This document shows positions 25,015 through 33,263 of a stretch of 64,000 nucleotides of DNA, piece after piece. The translations under genes and the position numbers were made by a program. Source of the stretch: Oleispirillum sp963668495 (GTDB taxonomy: Bacteria > Pseudomonadota > Alphaproteobacteria > Rhodospirillales > Rhodospirillaceae); NCBI GenBank assembly GCA_963668495.1, contig OY764545.1:2170001-2234000 (forward strand), written 5' to 3'. The notes under the pieces were generated by a model. That model did no database searches. It had not been told where the DNA came from and worked only from the letters and a program-made list of their open reading frames with translations. Each line of letters opens with the position of its first letter. Position 1 is the stretch's first letter.

Positions 25015-25910
25015 TGGGCTGCCTCCGTATTTTCATATGGGGCTGCCATCGGGCCAATATGCCCTGCCTCCCGCCGTTGTTCACAATAATCCGTATCGGA
25101 ACAGACCATCATGCGGCCTCCCGCATCATCCATAATGACTTCATCAAGATAACTGTCATTGGCTCCACACAGGGCGCAGCCTTGATCCCAGGATTGGATC
25201 TCGAACGGATGGTCTTCAAAGTCCAGACTGACAACTTTGGTATAAGGAGGGACCGCATAAATGCGTTTTTCCCGACCTGCGCCGAACAACTGTAGTGCAG
25301 GCATATTATCCAGTTTTGGATTGTCGAACTTTGGAATGGGTGACGGTGTCATGATGTATCGGTCATTGACCCTGACCGGATAGTCGTATGAACGGACAAT
25401 CTGCCCCATATGAGCAATATCTTCGTATAGCTTCACATGCATCACGCCATACTCTGCCATGGCATGCATTTTCCGGGTTTCGGACTCTCTGGCTTCCATC
25501 CAGCGTAACGGTTCCGGGATTGGCACCTGATAAACCAGAATCTGAGCCTCACCCAATGGGCATTCCGGGATTCTATGACGGGTCTGAATCACCGTTGCCT
25601 CAGTGGTTTTTAGGGTCGTTCGTACGCCGGATGTTTTTTCAAAGAACCGCCGAATGGACACTGCATTGGTCGTGTCATCGGCCCCTTGGTCAATTACCTT
25701 CAGGATATCGGTCTGTCCCAGAATTGCGGCGGTGACCTGAATGCCGCCAGTGCCCCAGCCGTAGGGCAACGGCATTTCACGCCCTGCAAATGGCACCTGA
25801 TAGCCGGGAATGGTGACGGCTTTCAAAATGGCCCGCCGGATCATGCGCTTGGTTTGCTCGTCCAGATAGGCAAAATTGTACCCAGACTCTTCGTGTGGTG
25901 CATATGTCAT
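25011..25910 (-). CDS. phnJ: alpha-D-ribose 1-methylphosphonate 5-phosphate C-P lyase PhnJ
   Basis: The radical-SAM enzyme that breaks the carbon-phosphorus bond, giving methane (from methylphosphonate) and a cyclic ribose phosphate. The 299 residues keep the four key cysteines Cys245, Cys248, Cys270 and Cys276 (CALC, then VCSDTDYC), with the same spacing as in E. coli. The N-terminal YNFAYLDEQTKRMIRRAILKAV and ATVIQTRHRIPE are conserved family blocks. Its start overlaps the phnI stop by four bases. Confidence 0.98.
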   Translation of the reverse strand: MTYAPHEESGYNFAYLDEQTKRMIRRAILKAVTIPGYQVPFAGREMPLPYGWGTGGIQVTAAILGQTDILKVIDQGADDTTNAVSIRRFFEKTSGVRTTLKTTEATVIQTRHRIPECPLGEAQILVYQVPIPEPLRWMEARESETRKMHAMAEYGVMHVKLYEDIAHMGQIVRSYDYPVRVNDRYIMTPSPIPKFDNPKLDNMPALQLFGAGREKRIYAVPPYTKVVSLDFEDHPFEIQSWDQGCALCGANDSYLDEVIMDDAGGRMMVCSDTDYCEQRREAGHIGPMAAPYENTEAAQ

Positions 25911-27052
25911 GGCGTGTTGGCCTCTTGATCGTCCTGATTTGGCGCATCTTGTTTAATTTTTGCCCGCAGGCCGCGCACATTGACCAGTTCCCCCTGAAAG
26001 TCCACGTAGTGCGGAAGCTTCAGGTGCTGCAGGAAACCGGATGCTTCGACGTTATCAGAATGACCCAGCACGAATTCTTCATCCTGTGCCGGGTAGGTGC
26101 GGGGTTCATCGAATTCATCGGCGCGTAGGGAGCGATCGACTACGGACATTGCCATGGCTTTGCGCTCGTTGTAGCCAAAAGTTAAGCCATAACCGCGTGT
26201 GAATTGTGGCGGCTGACTTTTGGAACCAGTGAACTGCGTAATCATTTCACATTCAGAAACCGTGATCTGTCCGATAACGATTGGAAAACCAAGTTCCTCT
26301 GGGGTGAATTCGATTTCCACATCCCCCATGCGGATTTCACCGGCAAATGGGTGTGTTGTGCCAAACCCCCTTTGTGAGGAATAAGCCAAAGCCAAAACAA
26401 ATCCTTCGTCGGCGCGGGATAGGTTTTGCAATCGAATATCGCGGCGACTTGGGTGCTCCAGCGGTTCTCGCGTCAGGTCACCGACATGATCTTTATCTGG
26501 GTTGCAGGATGAAGGGGAACTTTCGATCAAGCCTTCCTGATTAAGAATTTCCGTCACTCGCGGCAATTCTGAAAGATCGGTCGTGATCTCATTTGGCTTC
26601 TGTAAGCAATGCAGATTACCAGATTGCAATTCCGTTTGGTCGCCGTCCGCAGCTAAAGAGAAATCCAGCAAACGGTGTGTGTAATCGTATGTGGGGCCCA
26701 AAAGCTGCCCGCCGGGGATGTCCTTAAAGGTTGCGGAAATTCGGCGCCGGGCTTGCATGGTTTTGGTCTCAATCGGTTCGCTATAACCGATACGGGGCAG
26801 GGTGGTGCGATAGGCACGCAGAAGGAAAATGGCTTCGACCACATCGCCTTGTGCCTGTTTTAACGCCAATGCTGCCAAATCCGGGTCATACAAAGCCCCT
26901 TCACTCATCACCCGGTTGACTGCCAAAGCCATTTGACCCTTGATCTGCGCAATGGAAAGTTCCGGTGTGTTCAGGTCGCCCCGGCGGTCTTTCGCAAGTA
27001 AGGCATGGGCATTATCAATAGCCTTTTCGCCACCTTTGACTGCTACATACAT
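25907..27052 (-). CDS. phnI: carbon-phosphorus lyase core subunit PhnI
   Basis: PhnI is the core nucleosidase subunit that, with PhnG, H and L, attaches the phosphonate to the ribose of ATP and releases adenine. The 381 residues begin MYVAVKGGEKAIDNAHALLA, the invariant PhnI start. Later blocks such as RAYRTTLPRIGYSEP, RRISATFKDIPGGQLLGPTYDYTHRLLDF and LAYSSQRGFGTTHPFAGEIRMG are equally typical. Length is as expected. The gene is six bases from phnH and overlaps phnJ. Confidence 0.98.
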   Translation of the reverse strand: MYVAVKGGEKAIDNAHALLAKDRRGDLNTPELSIAQIKGQMALAVNRVMSEGALYDPDLAALALKQAQGDVVEAIFLLRAYRTTLPRIGYSEPIETKTMQARRRISATFKDIPGGQLLGPTYDYTHRLLDFSLAADGDQTELQSGNLHCLQKPNEITTDLSELPRVTEILNQEGLIESSPSSCNPDKDHVGDLTREPLEHPSRRDIRLQNLSRADEGFVLALAYSSQRGFGTTHPFAGEIRMGDVEIEFTPEELGFPIVIGQITVSECEMITQFTGSKSQPPQFTRGYGLTFGYNERKAMAMSVVDRSLRADEFDEPRTYPAQDEEFVLGHSDNVEASGFLQHLKLPHYVDFQGELVNVRGLRAKIKQDAPNQDDQEANTP

Positions 27053-27058
27053 GGTAAT

Positions 27059-27685
27059 TTACCCCTGAACCTCAGTTGTCCGCGGAATACAGGCAATGCG
27101 CTGCATATCCGTAAAGATGAAATCCAGCCCAGTCGGGAAATCGGCATTCACACTGTCACGTTTTTGCCAAAAGTCCGCGTCACACCCGGCTATATGCATG
27201 CAATGTGTGTCCTTGATGCCGGGGCCACTCAGTGTCAGGCTGCAGTCGGCGGATATATCCTGCGACTGCAAAATAAGTGTGGCGGCACGGTCCGGGTATT
27301 CAGCCGTTCCAACATGAAACCGTTCCATATAGCAACTGGCCTCCGAAGCACTGAGAATGCCAAAGCTGGCTTCTTCCGGGCGGCGACTGCTGGGGCTTGC
27401 ACAATGGAATGACAGGAATTGTCGTACTTCAGGGCTGTCCATTTGCGGGGAAAGCCAGACAGATGTTTCCGTATCCAGAAGTGTCAGACAAATTGCCGCC
27501 GTTGATGGTGTCAGTGGGCTTGGAACCTTTTTGAGAACGTCTTGAAGGACCTGAATGGAACCGGGCCGGGCGGTCGCGTCCAATATTGCACGGAAGCAGG
27601 TCTGTCCATCCTGAACCGGATCAGGAAAACCGGGAGCCGGAATGTGTGGTGACGGTTCCGTCACGGTATGAATTGAAAGTGACAT
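27059..27685 (-). CDS. phnH: carbon-phosphorus lyase core subunit PhnH
   Basis: PhnH is a subunit of the PhnGHIJ core complex with a fold related to PLP enzymes but without the cofactor. The 208 residues contain PGFPDPVQDGQTCFRAILDATARPG, the family start, and LLDTETSVWLSPQMD, ASFGILSASEA and LILQSQDIS. It lies four bases after phnG and six before phnI, all in one operon. Confidence 0.95.
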   Translation of the reverse strand: MSLSIHTVTEPSPHIPAPGFPDPVQDGQTCFRAILDATARPGSIQVLQDVLKKVPSPLTPSTAAICLTLLDTETSVWLSPQMDSPEVRQFLSFHCASPSSRRPEEASFGILSASEASCYMERFHVGTAEYPDRAATLILQSQDISADCSLTLSGPGIKDTHCMHIAGCDADFWQKRDSVNADFPTGLDFIFTDMQRIACIPRTTEVQG

Positions 27686-27689
27686 CGGA

Positions 27690-28154
27690 TTAATCTCCGC
27701 GAACCATTGTGAAAAAATCTACGCGCGTAGCTTCGGTTTTCTTATCGGTCAGGGCTTTTTTGTCGTTTAGCCGCTGTTCCAAAGGCTGAAGCAGTGAATG
27801 TTCATACATTTCCATTCCGTTTGGATGCTGCATAACGGCATCCAGAATTGCTGCCAGTTTGGCCTTGGTCTTATCGCGACCAACAATGACGGAGTAACCG
27901 GCGTTACTATCACCTAGGCTAACGGCGCACCGCGTAATGGGGACTTCGCCCAAATTAAACGGGGCACCATTTCCACCAATGCGACCGCGGGCCATGATCA
28001 TGGCGGTTTCCGGGGCACGCAGGAGCGTGATGTCAGATTCTATTGCTGGGGCCAGTTCTTGCAGGTCGGCCAATTCGGATAACGCAAAGACACGCATCCA
28101 ACGTTGGCGTGTGCTTTGTGAACTTTTTACGTCATGGGGTTCTTTTGTGGACAT
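27690..28154 (-). CDS. phnG: carbon-phosphorus lyase core subunit PhnG
   Basis: PhnG is the small core subunit of the PhnGHIJ complex. The start at 28154 (ATG) gives 154 residues, the usual length, and has AAGG about ten bases upstream; a TTG at 28175 would start inside the operator palindrome and is not preferred. Family blocks: RWMRVFALSELADLQELAPA, ALSEL, RGRIGGNGAPFNLGEVPITRCAVSL and GYSVIVGRDK. It is the first gene of the operon that continues to phnN. Confidence 0.94.
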   Translation of the reverse strand: MSTKEPHDVKSSQSTRQRWMRVFALSELADLQELAPAIESDITLLRAPETAMIMARGRIGGNGAPFNLGEVPITRCAVSLGDSNAGYSVIVGRDKTKAKLAAILDAVMQHPNGMEMYEHSLLQPLEQRLNDKKALTDKKTEATRVDFFTMVRGD

Positions 28155-28163
28155 GCTGTGACC

Positions 28164-28175
28164 TTGTCTAGACAA
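28164..28175. promoter_or_regulatory. palindrome between phnG and phnF, candidate PhnF operator
   Basis: TTGTCTAGACAA is a perfect 12-base palindrome nine bases before the phnG start, in the region shared with phnF. PhnF-type GntR repressors bind palindromes of this kind. A possible phnF promoter lies downstream of it: TTTAGT (28187-28192), 17-base spacer, TATAGC (28210-28215). Binding is inferred. Confidence 0.6.
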
Positions 28176-28245
28176 TGTGTCACAAGTTTAGTCAGACCAA
28201 GATTGCCCATATAGCTGCAATCAGTGAACCTTTTGTAAGAAAACA

Positions 28246-29043
28246 ATGACAGACAAACCCATGCCTAAAAACGTTCAAAATTGTATAGAAAAGCTTAAAA
28301 TACAGAGGGATAGCGATGTTCCGCTGTGGGGACAAATTCAAAAGTTGTTGGCGGGTTGCATCCAGTGTGGAGAGATCAAACCGGGTGAACAGCTGCCGAC
28401 GGAACACAGCTTAGCCAAACATTTCGGCGTAAATCGGCATACGGTTCGTCGTGCCCTCGGGCATCTTGAAAATCTAGGGATGCTGCAGGTCGAGAGAGGG
28501 CGAGGCACATTCGTTCACGAAAATATTGTTGATTATCAAGTGTCTCGCAGGACCCGCTTTTCTGAAAACCTTAAACGTCAAAATAAAGAACCATCGGGAA
28601 CCATATTGGATACGGGGGTGAAACCAGCCCCGGGATTCGTGGCAAAGGCATTGGGGCTATCACCGGATGCCCCAGTTGTTTGGATGCGTACCGTATCCTA
28701 TGCGGATGATCGAGCGATCAGCTTTTCAGATCATTACTATCCGTTTTCTCGGTTTGAGGGATTTTTAGATGTCTATAAACAACGGCGTTCTGTGACCGCA
28801 ACGTTCGCGTATTTCGGTGTATTTGATTATACCCGCAAAAATACGCGCATAACCGCGCGTATGCCGACCAGCGAGGAGACAGAACATCTGAAATTGCAAC
28901 GAAATCGCCCGGTTCTGGTGACGGAGGCCGTTAACATCGATAGTGAAGGGGATGCTATTGAGTACGCTCGAAGCGCATTTCACGGGGAAGCTGTGCAGTT
29001 GGTTGTCGCCCCGGATGAAGAAGATGGTGACGGTTGGGGCTAG
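28246..29043 (+). CDS. phnF: GntR-family (HutC subfamily) phosphonate regulator PhnF
   Basis: A 265-residue repressor with an N-terminal GntR winged helix (VPLWGQIQKLLAGCI, PGEQLPTEHSLAKHFGVNRHTVRRALGHLENLGMLQVERGRGTFV) and a C-terminal UTRA ligand-binding domain (TRFSENLKRQNKEPSGTILD, VVWMRTVSYADDRAISFSDHYYP). This matches PhnF, which represses phosphonate genes until an effector binds. It is divergent from phnG with a palindrome between them. Its stop lies two bases from the stop of the convergent bpt gene. Confidence 0.95.
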   Translation: MTDKPMPKNVQNCIEKLKIQRDSDVPLWGQIQKLLAGCIQCGEIKPGEQLPTEHSLAKHFGVNRHTVRRALGHLENLGMLQVERGRGTFVHENIVDYQVSRRTRFSENLKRQNKEPSGTILDTGVKPAPGFVAKALGLSPDAPVVWMRTVSYADDRAISFSDHYYPFSRFEGFLDVYKQRRSVTATFAYFGVFDYTRKNTRITARMPTSEETEHLKLQRNRPVLVTEAVNIDSEGDAIEYARSAFHGEAVQLVVAPDEEDGDGWG

Positions 29044-29045
29044 TC

Positions 29046-29765
29046 TCAGTCGGAAAGCAATTGCCAGCCATTTGGTCCAAGTGCTTCCAATGGATGATAC
29101 TGGGTCTTATAGGACATTTTCCGACAGTCTTTGATCCAGTAGCCAAGGTAAAGGTACGGCAAATCAAATTCGTGGCAGACATCAACCAAACTTAAAACGA
29201 TGTATGTGCCAAGGCTGCGTTTTGGTGTGGATGTGTCAAAAAAAGAATAAACAGCGGACAGACCATCACTCATAACGTCGATCAAGACTGCCGCCGTTAG
29301 TGTTTCATCCGGCTGCCTGTATTCATATATGAAGGTTTCGATGGGAGTTTCCTCAACCATGGCTTTGTAATCAGCAAAGGTCATGGTCGACATGTCGCCA
29401 CCTGTATGACGCGATTTTTGGTACTCCACGAACAGGCGGTGCTGTTCCCCCGTAGCCTCTGCCAGACATGGCACCATGGTCAGATCGGCATTAATCTTGC
29501 CCAACTTGCGCTGTGTTTTTGTCGGTTTGAAATCAGATACGCGTATGCGTACGGGAACGCAGGCAGAGCAAGTCGGACATGCGGGCGCATAGGCAATGCG
29601 GTGACTGCGGCGAAAGCCTGCCCGTGACAACAAGTCATGATATCGGGTTGGATCACCTTGGCTAAGGTCCGTGACAATTTTACGCTCTGTTCTTTCCGGG
29701 TGATACGGGCAAGGGGACAGACCCGTTGCATGGAAAGTGAAAGACTCCTTATCAAAAGTCTTCAT
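29046..29765 (-). CDS. bpt: aspartate/glutamate leucyltransferase Bpt
   Basis: Bpt transfers leucine from Leu-tRNA to proteins with N-terminal Asp or Glu, marking them for ClpAP; it belongs to the arginyltransferase family. The 239 residues show the family signature CPYHPERTERKIVTDL, GFRRSHRIAYAPACPTCSACVPVRI with its cysteines, and YLYLGYWIKDCRKMSYKTQYHPLE near the end. The ATG at 29765 is used because MKTFD starts the conserved region; the frame extending to 29798 is not supported. It lies 45 bases after motB on the same strand. Confidence 0.94.
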   Translation of the reverse strand: MKTFDKESFTFHATGLSPCPYHPERTERKIVTDLSQGDPTRYHDLLSRAGFRRSHRIAYAPACPTCSACVPVRIRVSDFKPTKTQRKLGKINADLTMVPCLAEATGEQHRLFVEYQKSRHTGGDMSTMTFADYKAMVEETPIETFIYEYRQPDETLTAAVLIDVMSDGLSAVYSFFDTSTPKRSLGTYIVLSLVDVCHEFDLPYLYLGYWIKDCRKMSYKTQYHPLEALGPNGWQLLSD

Positions 29766-29810
29766 GTTGGCATGCCTTGAGGCTGAGCATGGTCCCAAAT
29801 GGCCATCGAC

Positions 29811-30755
29811 TTACTGTTGACCAAGAATGCTGAGGTCTTTTGGCAGCACCGGTTCCGATTTTTCGGAAGAGGCCAAGTCCTTTAATAGTTTATCGCGCAG
29901 TAGAACAATGCTGATACGGCGGTTTTGTGGATCACCCAAATTATCTTTTAATAAGGGGTCGGTGTCTGAACGACCAACAACACGGTAGACACGCCCTTGC
30001 GGCAGGCCTTGACCAACCAATACCCGGCGAGAGGCAAGAGCCCGGTCCGCACTCAGTTCCCAGTTACCATAGCCATTTGGGTCAACATATTGTGTTGAGT
30101 CCGTGTGACCGGAAATGGAAATCTGTTTTGGTACGTCTTTAATCACTTTGGCGACCAGTCCCAGAATTCTCCGCATATTTTGTGTCATTTGGCTTGAACC
30201 GGATGGGAACATGGCAGATCCATCTTGATCCACAATCTGAATGCGCAATCCCTCTGGTGTTTGATCGATCATCAGGTTGTCTTTTAGGTCCTGAAGTTCA
30301 GGCACACTTTCAATTTCCTGACGAATGGATTGTGCCGTTTCTTCAAATTGCTGTTGTTCAAGGTCATCTTGTGCCTTGTCCAACTCTTCTTCAGATATTT
30401 CTAAATCTGATTCGGTCCCGTCTTCGCCATTATTAAATGTTGGCGGGGGAAGGGCTGGATTGAACGGAGTGGCACTGCTGTTGCTGCTTAAAACTCCTTC
30501 ACCAATGACCTTACCACCAAGGACACCACCTGCACCACTGGTGCTGTCAGATACTGTTGTTGGGGCAAAATAATCAGATATACCGGCAAGTTGCTGTTCA
30601 CTCATAGAGTTTAAGAGCCAGAGCAGAAGAAAGAACGCCATCATCGCCGTCACAAAGTCGGCATAGGCAATCTTCCACGCACCACCATGGTGACCGTGAC
30701 CGCCTTTCTTGATGACTTTCTTGATTATGGGCTGTTGGCCACCATCTTCTGCCAT
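29811..30755 (-). CDS. motB: flagellar motor stator protein MotB
   Basis: MotB pairs with MotA to make the proton-driven stator. The 314 residues begin with a basic, His-rich tail, then one membrane helix (IAYADFVTAMMAFFLLLWLL) holding the proton-binding Asp33. A plug/linker rich in Glu and Gln follows, then the OmpA-like peptidoglycan-binding domain: SISGHTDSTQYVDPNGYGNWELSADRA and GRSDTDPLLKDNLGDPQNRRISI. The Asp supports a proton rather than a sodium motor type, but that is not certain. It follows motA by 48 bases. Confidence 0.97.
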   Translation of the reverse strand: MAEDGGQQPIIKKVIKKGGHGHHGGAWKIAYADFVTAMMAFFLLLWLLNSMSEQQLAGISDYFAPTTVSDSTSGAGGVLGGKVIGEGVLSSNSSATPFNPALPPPTFNNGEDGTESDLEISEEELDKAQDDLEQQQFEETAQSIRQEIESVPELQDLKDNLMIDQTPEGLRIQIVDQDGSAMFPSGSSQMTQNMRRILGLVAKVIKDVPKQISISGHTDSTQYVDPNGYGNWELSADRALASRRVLVGQGLPQGRVYRVVGRSDTDPLLKDNLGDPQNRRISIVLLRDKLLKDLASSEKSEPVLPKDLSILGQQ

Positions 30756-30803
30756 TTTACTCTCTTAGAACTTTCTGTGGGACTTCAGGTTATCCAAGCA
30801 AGG

Positions 30804-31670
30804 TTATCCCGCATCATTACCGGCATTACTGATTGCGTCTTCTACCTCTGCGAATGATGGGCGGAAATGCGGCGGGATGACCTTTCGGGCAAATTCAACG
30901 GAAACCTGAGGGGCATATCCTTGCATATGGGCAAGAATGGCCGTGCGCAAACAGCGATAGAATTCTGTTTCAGCGTCATAGGTTTGTTCCAGTGAACGCC
31001 CAATCGGCCCAATCAAACCATAGGCCATCAACACACCAGCAAATGTACCGACCAACGCACCACCAATCAAATGTCCCAGAACTTCTGGCGGTTCACTAAT
31101 GGAACCCATGGTGTGAATCACGCCCAACACAGCAGCCACAATACCAAGCGCAGGGGTGCCATCTGCCATGTTGGTAACTGCGCCTGACACCTGATGCAGT
31201 TCATGGTGATGTGCTTCAATTTCAGCTTCGATGATGGTTTCGACTTCGTTGGCATTGTTGGTGCCAAGGGTCAAAAGACGCAGGTAATCACAAAAGAATT
31301 CAAGGGCGTGATGATCATTGGAAAAGTCCGGGTACGCGGAAAAGATCGGGCTTTCTTCAGGTTTTTCCACATGGCTTTCAAGGGCAAGATCACCCTTGGT
31401 CTTTGCCAGACGGAACACCTGATAAATCATGCACAATGTGCTGAGATAGGTCTTTTTGTTATGGCGTGACCCTTTCAAAAGGGTGCCAAAACTTTTCGCT
31501 GTTGCACCAATAACCGTTTTGGGGTTGCCAATCATGAAGGAACCAAAGGCAGCACCAAAAATGATGATGAACTCTGCCGGTTGGTAAAGAACGCTCAGGT
31601 GACCACCAACGATCAGATACCCTGAGATCACGGAGCCGAAAACGATAACAATACCAATAAGAACAAACAT
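30804..31670 (-). CDS. motA: flagellar motor stator protein MotA
   Basis: The 288-residue stator channel protein with four membrane helices: two at the N terminus (FVLIGIVIVFGSVISGYLIVG; AEFIIIFGAAFGSFMIG) and two in the second half (PALGIVAAVLGVIHTMG; LIGGALVGTFAGVLMAYGLIGPIG). The proline of PALGIVAAVLG corresponds to the conserved torque-transfer proline. The large cytoplasmic loop lies between. motA and motB are alone here, with no other flagellar gene in the window except possibly the FliL-like gene at 44157. Confidence 0.97.
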   Translation of the reverse strand: MFVLIGIVIVFGSVISGYLIVGGHLSVLYQPAEFIIIFGAAFGSFMIGNPKTVIGATAKSFGTLLKGSRHNKKTYLSTLCMIYQVFRLAKTKGDLALESHVEKPEESPIFSAYPDFSNDHHALEFFCDYLRLLTLGTNNANEVETIIEAEIEAHHHELHQVSGAVTNMADGTPALGIVAAVLGVIHTMGSISEPPEVLGHLIGGALVGTFAGVLMAYGLIGPIGRSLEQTYDAETEFYRCLRTAILAHMQGYAPQVSVEFARKVIPPHFRPSFAEVEDAISNAGNDAG

Positions 31671-31874
31671 GGTGCCCCTCAGTCCCTAACCATCCGAGAA
31701 GATAATCAGCCCACCTCACAGCGGTGCTGTGTCCGCCTTTCACCACATAGGGATGATGGTGGAAAAAAACACCAGTATCAGCGGATATTGGCAAACACGG
31801 TTACGTAATGATTACCCTTTGTCTCTCCTTGAGACAGATTACTCGAAATTTAAAGAGTATGCCAAGCCTAGAAT

Positions 31875-31903
31875 TTATATAAAGCCCTGTATAACAGGGG
31901 CCT
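31875..31903 (-). terminator. possible terminator of threonine ammonia-lyase gene
   Basis: On the minus strand a six-base stem (GCCCCTG/CAGGGC, with a mismatch) and loop TTATA are followed by TTTATATAAA. The T run is short, so confidence is moderate. It lies 14 bases after the stop of the lyase gene. Confidence 0.4.
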
Positions 31904-31916
31904 AGAATGCATAATA

Positions 31917-33146
31917 TCAATCCGTGTGGGTTTTAGATGAAAGAACACGGGAAGGGAAGCCCATTTCTTCGAGAGTCAAAATCAATCTGTGAACGTGGTC
32001 AAACCCCATAGTTTCAACCAGAACGTCAAGCTCTGTCATTTTCACAGAAACATCCAAAAACAGCCTTTGATGGTGAACTTCGACAATATTTGCACCAGCT
32101 TCACCAATTACTTGGGTGACTTTTGCCAAGCTGCCGGGCTGATCCGGAATACCAATACGCAGGCGGCTGAGGCGACCATCACGGGCCAAGCCCCGCATTA
32201 GAATTGTGCCCAGCAAAGCGGGGTCAATATTGCCGCCGGAAACTATCAAGGCTACGGTTTTGCCATTAAAGCGTCCATAATTGTTCAATAACGCGGCAAG
32301 GGGAGCCGCAGCGGCTCCTTCAACGATCTGTTTATGCGAGGAAAACATGGTTTCCACGCCTTGCTCGATGGCGTTTTCATCAACCGTGTGAATTTGATCA
32401 ACGAATGCTTCACAGATATCACGGGTAAGGCGTCCGGGTTTTTTAACCGCAATGCCTTCGGCCAGCGTTTGCCCGCCAATAGCCCCGCCAAAACCGGAAA
32501 GTGCTCCGCTCATGGCTGCATAATTGTATGCCTGAACACCATCAATCATAACATTCGGCTTTTGCGACTTGATGGCAGTTGCCACGCCGGAAATCAGACC
32601 GCCACCGCCGATTGGGCAAATTACGGCATCAATATTTGGGCAGTCTTGAAGGATCTCCAAGCCAATGGTGCCTTGCCCATCAATGACCAAGGGGTCATCA
32701 AAGGGGTGAATAACCGTAAGGTTTCGCTCTTCTGCAAGGTTAAGGGCGAATTCTTCAGCTTCACTATAGCTCTCGCCAAACTTTAAAACTTTAGCGCCAA
32801 GCGCCTCTGTTCGTTGTGTTTTTGTCATAGGCGTTCCGACGGGCATGACAATCGTCGCAGGAATTCCTAACTTTCCTGCATGCCATGCAACGCCTTGAGC
32901 GTGATTGCCTGCGGACACGGCAATAACACCGGCGCGGCGTGCTGAGGCGGGCAGGCTGATCAGCTTGATCATGGCTCCCCGGGCTTTAAATGCTCCGGTC
33001 AGTTGCAGGTTTTCAAGCTTCAGAAGAACATTAACCCCTGTCAGGTCTGACAAAGCCGGAGCCTCAATCAATGGTGTCCTGACCACGTGACCTTTTAATT
33101 TTTGGGCTGCCTGTTGGATGGTGGCGAGGGTAACGGGGCTTGGCAT
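31917..33146 (-). CDS. ilvA: threonine ammonia-lyase with C-terminal ACT domain
   Basis: A PLP enzyme that converts threonine to 2-oxobutanoate and ammonia, the first step towards isoleucine or a degradative step. The 409 residues hold the PLP lysine in LKLENLQLTGAFKARGA, the Gly-rich phosphate-binding loop (CPIGGGGLISG), and SAGNHAQGVAWHA. A single ACT domain follows (LRIGIPDQPGSLAKVTQVIGEAGANIVEVHH). The one-ACT form is like the type often called TdcB/YkvB-like, so it may be catabolic; both names are possible. Confidence 0.93.
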   Translation of the reverse strand: MPSPVTLATIQQAAQKLKGHVVRTPLIEAPALSDLTGVNVLLKLENLQLTGAFKARGAMIKLISLPASARRAGVIAVSAGNHAQGVAWHAGKLGIPATIVMPVGTPMTKTQRTEALGAKVLKFGESYSEAEEFALNLAEERNLTVIHPFDDPLVIDGQGTIGLEILQDCPNIDAVICPIGGGGLISGVATAIKSQKPNVMIDGVQAYNYAAMSGALSGFGGAIGGQTLAEGIAVKKPGRLTRDICEAFVDQIHTVDENAIEQGVETMFSSHKQIVEGAAAAPLAALLNNYGRFNGKTVALIVSGGNIDPALLGTILMRGLARDGRLSRLRIGIPDQPGSLAKVTQVIGEAGANIVEVHHQRLFLDVSVKMTELDVLVETMGFDHVHRLILTLEEMGFPSRVLSSKTHTD

Positions 33147-33211
33147 TGTCAGAATCCTTCCTTTACGCGACTGGCTCTACTTTGAACCAAATATAGCTTT
33201 CTGCAACAGAA

Positions 33212-33240
33212 AAGGCCTGCTGAAGCAGGCCTTCTCCAGA
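33212..33240 (-). terminator. rho-independent terminator of hemB
   Basis: AAGGCCTGC (33212-33220) and GCAGGCCTT (33225-33233) form a perfect nine-base stem with a four-base loop. On the minus strand it lies after the hemB stop and is followed by TTCTGTT. Confidence 0.75.
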
Positions 33241-33263
33241 GTTCCTAAATTGACGATGCCGAA

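Noticed and set aside
27718..27732. Palindrome CTACGCGCGTAG in phnG
   Set aside because: It lies inside the coding sequence near the phnG stop and has no sign of a regulatory role.
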